From: Fragum whitleyi
Lineage: Eukaryota; Mollusca; Bivalvia; Cardiida; Cardiidae
NCBI GenBank assembly: GCA_948146395.1
Contig: OX411543.1
Span: 72,716,948 to 72,780,947 of the forward strand
DNA: 64,000 nucleotides
Direction: 5' to 3'
The notes beneath the pieces are model-generated. The model was not told where the DNA came from. It searched no databases and saw nothing but the letters and a program-made list of their open reading frames with translations. This document shows, piece after piece, positions 43,741 through 51,365 of the stretch. How positions within the stretch are numbered: the stretch's first letter is position 1; the number at the start of each line of letters is the position of its first letter. The position numbers were made by a program, and so were the translations under genes.

Positions 43741-44406
43741 TTATACAGGTGAATAAATAATTGGACCTTGATCTTCATTCTTTGTATACCATCTATGAAA
43801 TATATCAGTTCTTAACCTCAATACTTTTTGAGTTCGAGAATGAAAATCAATGACCAAATAACCATGAGGCGAGGATGTTGCATCATTGTACGCAGGAATC
43901 AAGTGTGGGGCTTGCATTTGATTTGCTAGAGTCTTTATTTGGTTATTATCACGTTCATTGCGATAAAATATCATATACATTGTATTTAAACTAATGGTTC
44001 TACTTGATTTTGACTGTGAAAAAATGTTTTGTGTTATATAGATGACACTTGCATTACGATGATGACCTTTTCTAGTAAACCATAATTTAATTTTCTCTTC
44101 ATCCTTTTCTCCTAACATATCATCAAATATTACCAAATGTGGTATAGATGCATCACTTACAATTTCATTTTCATCTTCAGGTATTCCGTCAATGAAAGTA
44201 ATGAAATCAAGTTTTTCTTTCATGATACTGTATGCATTTTGCCATTCTTTATAACACCAAGTAATTCTTTTTGGTGCAATGGTAAATAAGTCTTCACGAT
44301 AATCTATCAGTTTATGAACGAATTCTGTTTTACCACATCCACTTGGACCAGAAATGAAAATATTACAAGGATGGTTAAACAAGAGGGAGAAAATATCTTC
44401 ATCCAT
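43741..44406 (-). CDS. FtsK/HerA-type DNA-packaging ATPase (A32-like)
   Basis: Intact 221-residue frame. Walker A is GPSGCGKTEF at about residues 19-28. Walker B is HLVIFDDML at about 89-97. A sensor-like YITQNIF follows at about 123-129. The SGPSGCGKTEFV start, the KEWQNAY segment and the MQAPHLIPAYNDATSSPHGYLVIDF region are typical of Polinton ATPases, which pump the genome into preformed capsids. It is complete, so the element retains packaging capacity on paper. It is the first gene after the AT-rich tract (44460-44760). Its stop is contiguous with the next ATG. Confidence 0.93.
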   Translation of the reverse strand: MDEDIFSLLFNHPCNIFISGPSGCGKTEFVHKLIDYREDLFTIAPKRITWCYKEWQNAYSIMKEKLDFITFIDGIPEDENEIVSDASIPHLVIFDDMLGEKDEEKIKLWFTRKGHHRNASVIYITQNIFSQSKSSRTISLNTMYMIFYRNERDNNQIKTLANQMQAPHLIPAYNDATSSPHGYLVIDFHSRTQKVLRLRTDIFHRWYTKNEDQGPIIYSPV

Positions 44407-44459
44407 TTCTTACGTCCTTACCATTCAATGGGTAGAAATAAAATGACAAAGATATATTC

Positions 44460-44765
44460 ATTTTTATAACTTTTATTAAATTTTTTTTTGAAACATAAAA
44501 CATTCTTTTACAACATTTTTTACAATTACATATTTACAATTTCATTTTTTTTTTATTTTCTTAAAAACATTTTTAAAAAAAAAAAAATTCAAAAAACATT
44601 TTTGAAAAATATTTTTCAAAAAATATTTTCGAAAAAAGTTTTTTGAAAAATATTTTTAAAAAAATATTTTTAAAAAATATTTAAGAAAAATATTTTCAAA
44701 AAAGTTTTTTTTTAAAAAATCACAACTTTTATTTTTCAAAAAACAAAATCAACAACAAGTTTTTA
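44460..44765. other. 300-bp AT-only palindromic tract
   Basis: Almost pure A/T, with staggered inverted words AAATATTT, GAAAAATATTTTTC, TTTTTTGAAAAA and AATATTTTCGAAAA. An AATAAAA on the minus strand (44471-44477) could polyadenylate the 129-codon gene. It separates the 45.5-44.8 kb genes from the ATPase. Terminator, origin or slippage-expanded spacer are all possible. Confidence 0.6.
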
Positions 44766-44774
44766 AACAGTTCG

Positions 44775-45164
44775 TTAGTTATGATTAAATTCACCTTTAA
44801 GTCCACTTATCCATTTCAAATAATGATTCAATATTGATTCGGATAGTATAATACTTGTCTTTCCTACTTCACGATTTCCTAATTCATATGGAAAGAAGAA
44901 TGTTTTACTATCCGTTTTGTAATTCACTTCATTGACAGGAAGCACTCTACATGATGAAACTGTGGAGGCCACTATTTCTTTGCTAACATCTCTGTCAAAT
45001 ATGACGATTCCCTCTATTGCTTTAACTTCTTCAACAGTAGTTGGAGTAGTTCGATAATTCACATGATCAATCCATGTCTTTCTATACAACATGTAAAAGT
45101 TAAATTGTTTAGCTTTTCTTTCAAGTTTCTCAATGAATTCACTACATGTTCTCCCATTTCGCAT
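44775..45164 (-). CDS. Unrecognised element gene (129 aa)
   Basis: Intact minus-strand frame, 18 nt downstream of the F-box-like gene. It has an alpha/beta look: a charged helix at the start (CSEFIEKLERKAKQFNF), the hydrophobic strand EEVKAIEGIVIFDRDVSKEIV, and later TFFFPYELGNREVGKTSIIL, then a helix SILNHYLKWISGL. I cannot assign a family. There is no signal peptide or membrane segment. Codon use resembles the flanking Polinton genes. It lies between the polymerase remnant and the ATPase, a place where Polintons often carry lineage-specific genes. An AATAAA lies about 300 nt downstream. Confidence 0.55.
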   Translation of the reverse strand: MRNGRTCSEFIEKLERKAKQFNFYMLYRKTWIDHVNYRTTPTTVEEVKAIEGIVIFDRDVSKEIVASTVSSCRVLPVNEVNYKTDSKTFFFPYELGNREVGKTSIILSESILNHYLKWISGLKGEFNHN

Positions 45165-45182
45165 TGGTGTTTTAAATGTCCA

Positions 45183-45485
45183 CTAATATGTATCTCTATC
45201 TCTCCAAAAGTAGAAGTTATTAAGTAAGACACTTGTCAACACTTTTATTTCACTATCGTCGAACTGTGAATCGTTTATCATGTCCTGTGTATATGCTCTC
45301 ATTTTAAACAGTTCTATTGCAGGCTGATCTTTCGTGATTCCATTTTTCATCTTTCGAATCCACATTGATATACAAACTACTTTCATTCTTTCTTGTATAT
45401 CTTTATCCAATGTATGATATCCGATGAATATCTTGTAGATCTTTTCACGTAACTCAATTGGTAGTGGAAGTTGATAAGGCAACAT
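45183..45485 (-). CDS. F-box-like small protein (100 aa)
   Basis: The open frame runs from 45539, but the methionine at 45485 (MLPYQLPLPIELREK) is preferred because a TATATAC-like TATA box lies about 30 bp before it. Residues ~5-42 read LPLPIELREKIYKIFIGYHT, then LDKDIQ, then MKVVCISMWIRKM. The spacing LP-x2-L-x3-I ... L ... VC-x3-W matches the F-box, the ~45-residue motif that recruits substrates to SCF ubiquitin ligases. The rest is helical without known repeats. DNA viruses often carry F-box proteins to redirect host ubiquitination, so this is a reasonable guess. The match is by eye and other helical proteins could imitate it. Confidence 0.5.
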   Translation of the reverse strand: MLPYQLPLPIELREKIYKIFIGYHTLDKDIQERMKVVCISMWIRKMKNGITKDQPAIELFKMRAYTQDMINDSQFDDSEIKVLTSVLLNNFYFWRDRDTY

Positions 45486-45559
45486 TTTGAAATTTACCGT
45501 AGATAAATAGTATATAATAGATGTCAGAAATGTTATCATCTTACAGTTCTTTAATCATT

Positions 45560-45738
45560 TTTCTCATTTATAGAATTGTCTATAAGATGTAATAATCGTG
45601 AAATCTCTTTTTCTAGTTCATTCCTAATAATGTTTTGTCTTACAAAATCATGTGATAAGTACAATACCAAATGAACTAAAACAATCAATGTTTTCTAAGA
45701 GACAGGATCAATATCTTAATGTACAGTGTTCAGCTTGT
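45560..45738 (-). other. Short open stretch without ATG between polymerase remnant and F-box-like gene
   Basis: A frame reading LIVLVHLVLYLSHDF then NELEKEISRLLHLIDNSINEKND ends just before the F-box-like gene. It has a hydrophobic segment and a heptad-like helix but no start codon. It may be the end of a deleted gene. Confidence 0.3.
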
Positions 45739-46440
45739 TCACAAGAAATGATATCCCTCTAAAAGTTTTATTTTTTTTATACTCCTTATGCTTGAATGTC
45801 CAAATGGGGCAGTATCTATATCATTGCCAATTACTTTCTTTGTATAGACCGATCCGTACTTTGATCCTGCATACATTTTGTAAATGCATCGAAATTGACC
45901 AACTTGCAAGTTTTGTAGTCTAAGGTTATGCCCTTGACTTTACATTTACTTTCAATATCACAATCTTTGGTAACCAATTGATATGCATAGTTTTTTGGAC
46001 CCAACCCTCTGAACTTTAAAATTTGTGATTTGGATTCTTCATCGATCCATTTTCCCAATCTACTATTGATAATTGGTGGATTCCATAACTGTGGGTCATG
46101 AATGTACATGCAACTATCAGTTTCAAAAGTACAACACTCTATCATTCAGTTTTTCTAGGATGCTATACAATTCAAGTTTAGCATAGGCCGTAACAAATGA
46201 TCCAACAATGACATTGGCTGTACCATAGGTCTCAACATGATCCAACTTGATTCATAGTTGACCAGAATGAATGAACATTCTTCATTGAATATTTCTACAT
46301 GTTAAATAATACAGTTATGGTTGTTGATCAGTTCAAAGTATTTTGATGGTTTTGATATATACTCTGATTGAGTCAATATCTCATTTTGGATATAAAAGAG
46401 GTCAGTTTCAAAAAATTCATTCTCTGAAACCCAAACATGG
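45739..46440 (-). pseudogene. Remnant of Polinton protein-primed DNA polymerase B, C-terminal part
   Basis: Only the last ~230 codons remain, in several frames. From upstream: YFELINNH; after a stop and a shift, ANVIVGSFVTAYAKLELY (the helix before motif C) and RVLY. After a one-base shift near 46,133 comes FETDS at the motif C position, then GPKNYAY and VKGITLDYKT. After another shift near 45,850 comes a C-terminal end at the TGA 45739-45741. GPKNYAY and KVKG are hallmark C-terminal motifs of Polinton polymerases. Motif C is normally Y-x-DTDS, so the first aspartate is replaced by glutamate. Exonuclease, TPR1/TPR2, motif A and motif B regions are absent. The open frame 45831-46145 is part of this relic, not a separate gene. 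Confidence 0.85.
46391..46398 (+). promoter_or_regulatory. TATA box for the 46,437 plus-strand gene
   Basis: TATAAAAG followed 12-17 bp later by GTCAGTTTC and 46 bp later by the ATG at 46437. It overlaps the antisense polymerase remnant, so the promoter was built into, or survived within, old coding sequence. Confidence 0.6.
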
Positions 46441-46674
46441 ACTCTGAAAAAAATTCGATCAATTGCGATCATTTACACCAGGCACCCTCCACCATCGCAA
46501 GTTTTGCTTCTTGAGCAAATCCAGTATAGCGCTAGGAAGGGGCCGTGTGCTTGGACACCGAAAATGACAGATGACTGGGTGTGGTATGAATTCATGGCAC
46601 CCATTGGACAGCCAAGGAGAGAGAGAGTTCACCCAAACATTCCTGATATTTACAGGGAAGAATACTGGGATTAG
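46437..46674 (+). pseudogene. Short unknown gene with histone-type 3' end (about 79 codons, one frameshift)
   Basis: A TATA box leads to ATG at 46437. The first frame reads MDSEKNSINCDHLHQAP and meets a stop at about 46513. From the CAGGCACCCTCCACC stretch onward another frame is open: PPSQVLLLEQ, then ARKGPCAWTPKMTDDWVWYE, MAPIGQPRRER, PDIYREEYWD and TAG at 46672-46674. The distance is one base off a multiple of three, so a one-base shift explains it. The tryptophan/aromatic- and proline-rich C-terminal part matches nothing I know. The stop lies 24 nt before a perfect histone 3' stem-loop, which is the main reason to regard this as a gene. The frame may have been intact recently. Confidence 0.5.
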
Positions 46675-46697
46675 AGTCTCTTTCCTCTAGAATAAAC

Positions 46698-46713
46698 GGC
46701 CCTTTTCAGGGCC
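46698..46713 (+). terminator. Histone-type 3' stem-loop (perfect)
   Basis: GGCCCTTTTCAGGGCC, identical to the metazoan histone consensus GGYYYT-THTH-ARRRCC, 24 nt after the TAG of the preceding short gene and preceded by AAAC. Unlike the TIR copies it is followed by AATCC rather than ACCCA, and I see no CAAGAAAGA within 30 nt. Confidence 0.8.
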
Positions 46714-47062
46714 AATCCTTATTGCATGAATGCATCCATTTCTCAAATTGTCACATTTAAAATACACCGAACATAACCCGTATAAAGTATTCAGGATGTA
46801 TTTACAGGATTTCATAGACCCAATATCGCATTTTCAAATAAATTCAACAATACGCTTAGTCAAGTAAAACAATGCTTCACTTGCGAGTTTAATCCACCCA
46901 TCTACATTAAATATCGATTTTTATCTGACATGTACACCGATACCAATTTCATATCGGAGTTTACATTTTAAAGCGATAGGCAACCGGTTTTAAATCAGCG
47001 TGTTTCAAAAAGTCGCGTTAAGATTGAATAATGATAAGATTTCAACTCTTTTTCAGTCGAAA
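46714..47062 (+). other. Gene-free spacer in the right part of the element
   Basis: Begins with the palindromic words TTGCATGAATGCATCC. A TATAAAG occurs at about 46775. No open frame of interest and no clear match to Polinton polymerase on either strand; the deleted polymerase presumably lay around here. Confidence 0.5.
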
Positions 47063-47341
47063 ATGATAAAAATGACAAGTAATACATCTCAGCTAACATT
47101 ACCAGTCATCAAAATAGAAATAAAATCAGTTAAAAGTAGAAAACAAAGGAAAAAACATTGGATCTACAGCAGAAATTCACCGTCAATTTCGAAAGTTTAT
47201 GCGAATTTATTCCTCACGTTCAATAATTGTGCGAAGAACTTAATGGAAATGATAAAAGAAAAGGTTAACAAAACGTTTGAGATAGAAAATATTTACGTTT
47301 TCTTCATCATAAAGAAGAAATTTGAGAAAAATCATCACTGA
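47063..47341 (+). CDS. Basic helical ORF (92 aa), faint H2B-like pattern
   Basis: The frame is open from 47000 but its first ATG is 47063. The N-terminal half is basic (IKSVKSRKQRKKHWIYS). Then comes a long amphipathic stretch SPSISKVYANLFLTFNNCAK followed by NLMEMIKEKVNK. Lys/Arg-rich start, a Ser-rich turn with ISK and a long alpha-2-like helix recall histone H2B. The region equivalent to H2B alpha 1 is missing and identity is low, so this is a weak suggestion. It ends exactly where the shared upstream module of the 214-codon gene begins and has no stem-loop of its own. It may be non-coding. Confidence 0.3.
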   Translation: MIKMTSNTSQLTLPVIKIEIKSVKSRKQRKKHWIYSRNSPSISKVYANLFLTFNNCAKNLMEMIKEKVNKTFEIENIYVFFIIKKKFEKNHH

Positions 47342-47411
47342 GAAAACACAAATTCCCATCTCGACGTCCATTTTACTTGTCAAAGTAAAGATGCTTTCGC
47401 CAAGGTCCGCG
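47341..47411 (+). promoter_or_regulatory. Shared upstream module, right copy
   Basis: GAGAAAACACAAATTCCCAT, then CTCGACGTCC, CAAAGTAAAGATGCTT and CAAGGTCCGCG. It matches the inverted module at 36296-36369 with about ten substitutions and one small indel. Between it and the TATA box the right copy has an extra CCTACAATGTAGG palindrome. Confidence 0.75.
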
Positions 47412-47434
47412 CGCCCTACAATGTAGGCTAACAG

Positions 47435-47441
47435 TATAAAA
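47435..47441 (+). promoter_or_regulatory. TATA box of the 214-codon gene
   Basis: TATAAAA, 51 bp upstream of the ATG at 47486, leaving room for a short leader of about 20-25 nt. Confidence 0.65.
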
Positions 47442-47485
47442 CTTCATCAGTCGTTCGTCAACCTCCGAAGCGAACACACGCAAAA

Positions 47486-48130
47486 ATGAATTCAGATTTC
47501 AATTTACAAGAAATCATGTCTCAGGCAAATATCACACACGATGATTTGCTAGCATCAGCCATGGATTCAACATTTGGATCGCAGAGTTGTCAGATACTTG
47601 GACCTCAGGAGAATTCATCAACAATTCAACAGAATTACCAACCAGTGAGTACCAATGATGTTGTTCTTCAAAACATCCTAGCTGAATTGAAAACCATGAA
47701 TTCGCGACAAGAAGCTATCATGATAAAAATTATTGCGGAGCTGAATACCTTCAACAAATCTTTTTTGGATTTCAAGTCACTGACGGAGAGAATACAGATT
47801 CTTTACCAAAATGTTCAAAAATTGTGTCAACAATCATCATCTCCAGTCACATTCAGACCAACACCGGTGAAGATTCCAGTTGAATTTGACTTCGAACAAA
47901 CGAACTTTCACAAACTCGCAGATAGTATTATGACTGTGATGAAAAAGAAGCAATCGTCACACACTTCATCCACCAAGAGATCATCATCATCAACGGAAAA
48001 TGTTCGTCCAAGTAAAAGACATTGTTCAGAAAAAGAGAGGGGATACAAAATTCCTACAATGCCAGGGATGGGTGCCTGCGGCAAAAACATCGATAACTTC
48101 AAGAAACCAAAGACCAAAAAGAAGTGCTGA
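47486..48130 (+). CDS. Right outward-facing terminal gene, coiled-coil/basic-tail protein (214 aa)
   Basis: Intact plus-strand frame, the only sizeable rightward gene of the element. Residues ~1-40 are acidic and polar. Residues ~55-115 form a likely coiled coil (VVLQNILAELKTMNSRQEAI ... FKSLTERIQILYQNVQKLCQ). Residues ~150-214 are Ser/Lys-rich with NLS-like groups (STKRSSSSTENVRPSKRH, KKPKTKKKC). No family is recognised. The layout suits a nuclear oligomeric DNA- or chromatin-binding regulator, which is inference. The promoter comprises the shared upstream module and a TATA box. The stop codon is at the inner edge of the right TIR, 33 nt before a perfect histone 3' stem-loop. The mirror gene at 35898-36245 has the same upstream module and 3' end but an unrelated protein. 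Confidence 0.8.
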   Translation: MNSDFNLQEIMSQANITHDDLLASAMDSTFGSQSCQILGPQENSSTIQQNYQPVSTNDVVLQNILAELKTMNSRQEAIMIKIIAELNTFNKSFLDFKSLTERIQILYQNVQKLCQQSSSPVTFRPTPVKIPVEFDFEQTNFHKLADSIMTVMKKKQSSHTSSTKRSSSSTENVRPSKRHCSEKERGYKIPTMPGMGACGKNIDNFKKPKTKKKC

Positions 48131-48162
48131 GATGAATAGCAGAACAATCAACCAACAAAAAC

Positions 48163-48196
48163 GGTCCTTTTCAGGACCACCCAACACCAAGAAAGA
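48163..48196 (+). terminator. Histone-type mRNA 3' processing signal, right TIR
   Basis: GGTCCTTTTCAGGACC (48163-48178), a perfect six-base-pair stem with TTTC loop, then ACCCA, then CAAGAAAGA (48188-48196). This agrees with stem-loop, cleavage context and U7-pairing downstream element of animal histone genes in sequence and spacing. It sits 33 nt after the stop of the 214-codon gene. Confidence 0.9.
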
Positions 48197-48531
48197 ATTC
48201 ATTTTCTTTCGCAAATTGTCAAAGTCCCCTTAAAGCATTCCTCACTTTCACACATACATTCAACCACTTATTTCAAAGACAAAGTCCCTATACCAAGTCC
48301 CTATCTTTCGGTCTTTGAACGGTAAGATAGGGACTCAATCCACATGTAAATTTCTCACAAACCAACTCGCATTTCTTGTAAAAAGACGAAGTCCACATGC
48401 AAATAACTCACAAACCGAGTTTCACATGTTTCGTAAAAAAACTAAGTCCGTACGCATATTCCTTACAAGCCTAAGTTCACATTTCTGTGAAAAGACTAAG
48501 TCCAAATCCACAAATACCCACCCCAAAATCT

Positions 48532-48569
48532 GGACGATACTCTACGGACCAGTCCGTAGGGTATCGTCC
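48532..48569. repeat. Sub-terminal hairpin in right TIR
   Basis: Arms GGACGATACTCTACGGAC and GTCCGTAGGGTATCGTCC, 17 of 18 pairs plus one G-T, loop CA, 9 bp from the element end. Confidence 0.75.
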
Positions 48570-48578
48570 ATTACTACT

Positions 48579-48584
48579 TACAAA
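48579..48584. repeat. Polinton target-site duplication, right
   Basis: TACAAA, versus TACCAA on the left. Confidence 0.7.
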
Positions 48585-49489
48585 TACTTATCCCATTTTG
48601 CTTCTGAATTGTGAAATTAATGTAAATCGCCTAATCCTAATGAATAAATCTGATCTGGATATGTTATTGACCAATCAGGGGCTGTTCCTATCTTTTTATA
48701 CACCCGTCGAAGACTTTTTCAATGTCCGATTTTCTTGAAACTTGGCAGTTATATTTTTACTTTACCGGTCACTCCATAGACAAAATGTGACAGATGGTGT
48801 GAGATAAGGTTAGGAACATCGTTAAATTTACGAGTTGAATGAATTGGGAATGGTTTAGCATTGAAATAATAAGAACGCGGAGCGATTTTTGTGTGATTTT
48901 CAAAGGAGGTAAATCGTAATCTATAATTTCGTCAGATGTTTTACCTCCCTTTGATAAAAATCTACTTATTTTTCTGATTTTTAGGTCTTCGCAGTCAAAC
49001 CAGTCGTTTGAAAATTATCATTAGCCAATAAAATCATGCATTAACTGATCGATTTGATTAAAATATTGACAATTTTGAACGGTTGTGGTGTTTTTTTGAA
49101 CGATTTTGGAGCGTTTCTAAGTGGTTTGAGAATGCTTACAGATGCGTCAAGCCATTTATAGTTCTGTGACTGTGATTCATTGTAGAAGACAAGCGAGCAG
49201 TTTGTTTAAATCACATTTTGATAGCATCGGAAGGCTTGTTTAAAGGCTTAGAAGCCGCTCTTGATCTCAAATCCATTGAAAGAACCTACGCAAGCAATTG
49301 TTCGGTCAAATTAAGTCAAACTTCATCATTTTTTAGAGCTAAATGCATCTTCCACTTCGAGTTATCCCGTATTATTGCCTCCGCAAAGTTTAAAGCACTG
49401 TTCCGCTTCAATGGCTCGTCAAGCCCATGCTATTTTAGCATAAAATATAATTAAATGAACAGTTTTTCTGAAACAAGGCAAAAATCATA
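48585..49489. other. Host flank; no gene seen
   Basis: AT-rich. Contains a 12-bp inverted pair AAAGGAGGTAAA/TTTACCTCCCTTT (about 48902-48955). The 78-codon frame at 49218-49454 has no recognisable features. Confidence 0.45.
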
Positions 49490-50920
49490 TAGAGGATAAT
49501 CGTTTGTTTCAGTGTAAGTGCGATTTATATTTCATTGAGTGAACATCAAAAGCTATTTTTCACGAGTGGCAGAGGCACGAGTGAAAATATAGCTTTTGTT
49601 GTTCACGAAATGAAATATTAATCGATCTTGCACGAAAAACAAACGATTATTCTATTTCTTTAATGCAAAAATGAGACAAAATGGGAAATTTCTAGGACAT
49701 ATTTTCGTAAAGCGCGTCATTTTGCGCGTGATTGCTATGCAACGTTCATTGTGACGTCACTTATTTCGCCCCGCATAGATGACGTCAGATAGGATGAAAC
49801 GCACAAACGTAGGGTATAAAATTTTGATAATTTCACTGCTTTTGCGGTGTGATTATCAAGTGATAATCTACCGTTATTTCTCGATAAACCACCGAAAAGC
49901 ACTAAAGAAGATATTTCATTTCAGGGTAAAAACTACCCACAATATTATATGTGGTCCTTATCAAATTTCGAGAAGGATAAATTATCGTAGCACGGGTTAG
50001 GAATTCAACAAACCTTTTAAAATTCTAAATAAGCTACTAGAAAAAAGGCAATTATCCAGGACACCTGCTACATCAGTATAATTTTGTTACCCGCCACAGG
50101 AAAAGGACCAATCTTGGCACTCCATAAAAATATTTGAGAAAAGGATTGGATCAACCATTCGTCAACCAGAAGGCGTATTTCGGAACTATTTAATAGGAAA
50201 ATACATAGAGGATAATCGCTTGTTTCAGTGTAAGATCGATTTATATTTTATTGAGTGAACAACAAAAGCTATATTTTCACTCGTGGCAGAATATAGCTTT
50301 TGTTGTTCACGAAATGAAATATCAATCGATCTTACTCGAAAAACAAACGATTATTTTATTTCTTTAAAGCAAAAATGAGACAAAATATGAAATTTCTAGG
50401 ACATATTTTCGTTTAGTGCGTCCTTTTGCACGTGATTGCTATGCAACGTTCATTGTGACGTCACTTATTTCGCCCCGCATAGATGACGTCAGATAGGGTG
50501 AAACGCACAAACTTAGGGTATAAAATTTTGATAATTTCACTGCTTTTGCAGTGAGATTATCAAGTGATAATCTACCGTAATTTCTCGATAAACCACCGAA
50601 AAGCATTAAAGAAGATATTTCATTTCAGGGTAAAAACTACCCACAATATTATATGTGGTCCTTATCAAATTTCGAGAAGGATAAATTATCAAAGTACGTT
50701 TAAGGATTTCAACAAACCTTTTAAAAATCTAAATAAGCTGCTAGAAAAAATACAATTATCCAGGACACCTGCTACATCAATATTATTATGTGACCCGCCA
50801 CAGGAAAAGGACCAATCTTGGCACTCCGTCAAAATATTTGAGAAAAGGATTTGATCATCCATTGGTCAACCAAAGGGCGTATTTCGGAACTATTAAAATA
50901 GGAAGATACATGTAGAATAA
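49490..50920. repeat. Tandem duplication, two ~716-bp units containing repeat A
   Basis: AGAGGATAATCG begins at 49491 and again at 50207. Each unit contains the repeat A palindrome, TGACGTCACTTATTTCGCCC, the block ACTACCCACAATATTATATG, then TTACCCGCCACAGGAAAAGG-like and GGCGTATTTCGGAAC. The units differ by scattered substitutions and by a shortened palindrome centre in unit 2. Short open frames recur at the same offset in both units and are repeat-derived. Confidence 0.8.
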
Positions 50921-51365
50921 TCATTCTACTTAGCAAAAAATAAAAGGAGACTTAATATGGCTTACTGAGGGTTGTTGTGTAGCTTTGGAACCATATGGAA
51001 TAAAAAGCTTAGTATAACATGAAACTTGAAAGCAATATCTGTCGGTTTATGGAAGGGCCAGCACCGGATGTTTTATTGGTGGACAATGGACAAAGGGATC
51101 GATTTCTAAAACACAGAAAGGAAAAATAGAATCGGTGATGCTTCGAGTATCGGTCCTAGAAGTTTTCGTGCTTAAAAGTGTTCTTATTTCACTAGTGGCC
51201 AACGTCTGAGCTAAACACCAAAAATTATCCCGCAGTTACCCTTCCTGCGATGAAATAAATGAGAAAATATGCGATAGTAACAACGCCTCTACAAGACGTC
51301 ACACGGTGCCTATCTCATCTCAATCGGCACTTTTAGTGGTTGCGAACCGATATTGTATTTCATAT

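Larger units (their letters stand above)
35452..48578. mobile_element. Polinton/Maverick (adintovirus-like) integrated element, 13.1 kb
   Basis: Bounded by ~440-bp inverted repeats starting AGTAGTAATGGACGATAC and a 6-bp target duplication with one mismatch. It encodes a retroviral-type integrase, an FtsK/HerA-type packaging ATPase, an adenain-type cysteine protease, a double-jelly-roll major capsid protein and a minor capsid protein. This core set defines Polintons. The minus strand carries one compact array from about 45.5 to 36.6 kb; outward genes sit at both ends. The protein-primed DNA polymerase is only a 3' remnant, which explains a length below the usual 15-20 kb. By eye the two inverted repeats differ at roughly 20 positions, so the insertion is not recent. 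Several genes carry one-base breaks while the capsid genes and ATPase remain open. Confidence 0.93.
48137..48578. repeat. Right terminal inverted repeat of the Polinton
   Basis: Inverse of 35452-35893 with roughly 20 differences by eye. It includes the histone-type 3' end (48163-48196), the CCTATCTT hairpin (48300-48331), iterons (48330-48506) and the sub-terminal hairpin (48532-48569). Open frames across it (for example 48315-48614) are products of the repeat. Confidence 0.92.

Noticed and set aside
45831..46145. 104-codon ORF as an independent gene
   Set aside because: Its motifs (FETDS, GPKNYAY, VKGITLDY) are the C-terminal part of Polinton polymerase B, and neighbouring frames continue the same protein, so it is a relic.
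48000..48614. ORFs across the right TIR and their mirrors at 35334-35894
   Set aside because: They follow from the TIR sequence itself, are present at both ends, and overlap the histone-type signal and iterons; no start context or conservation.
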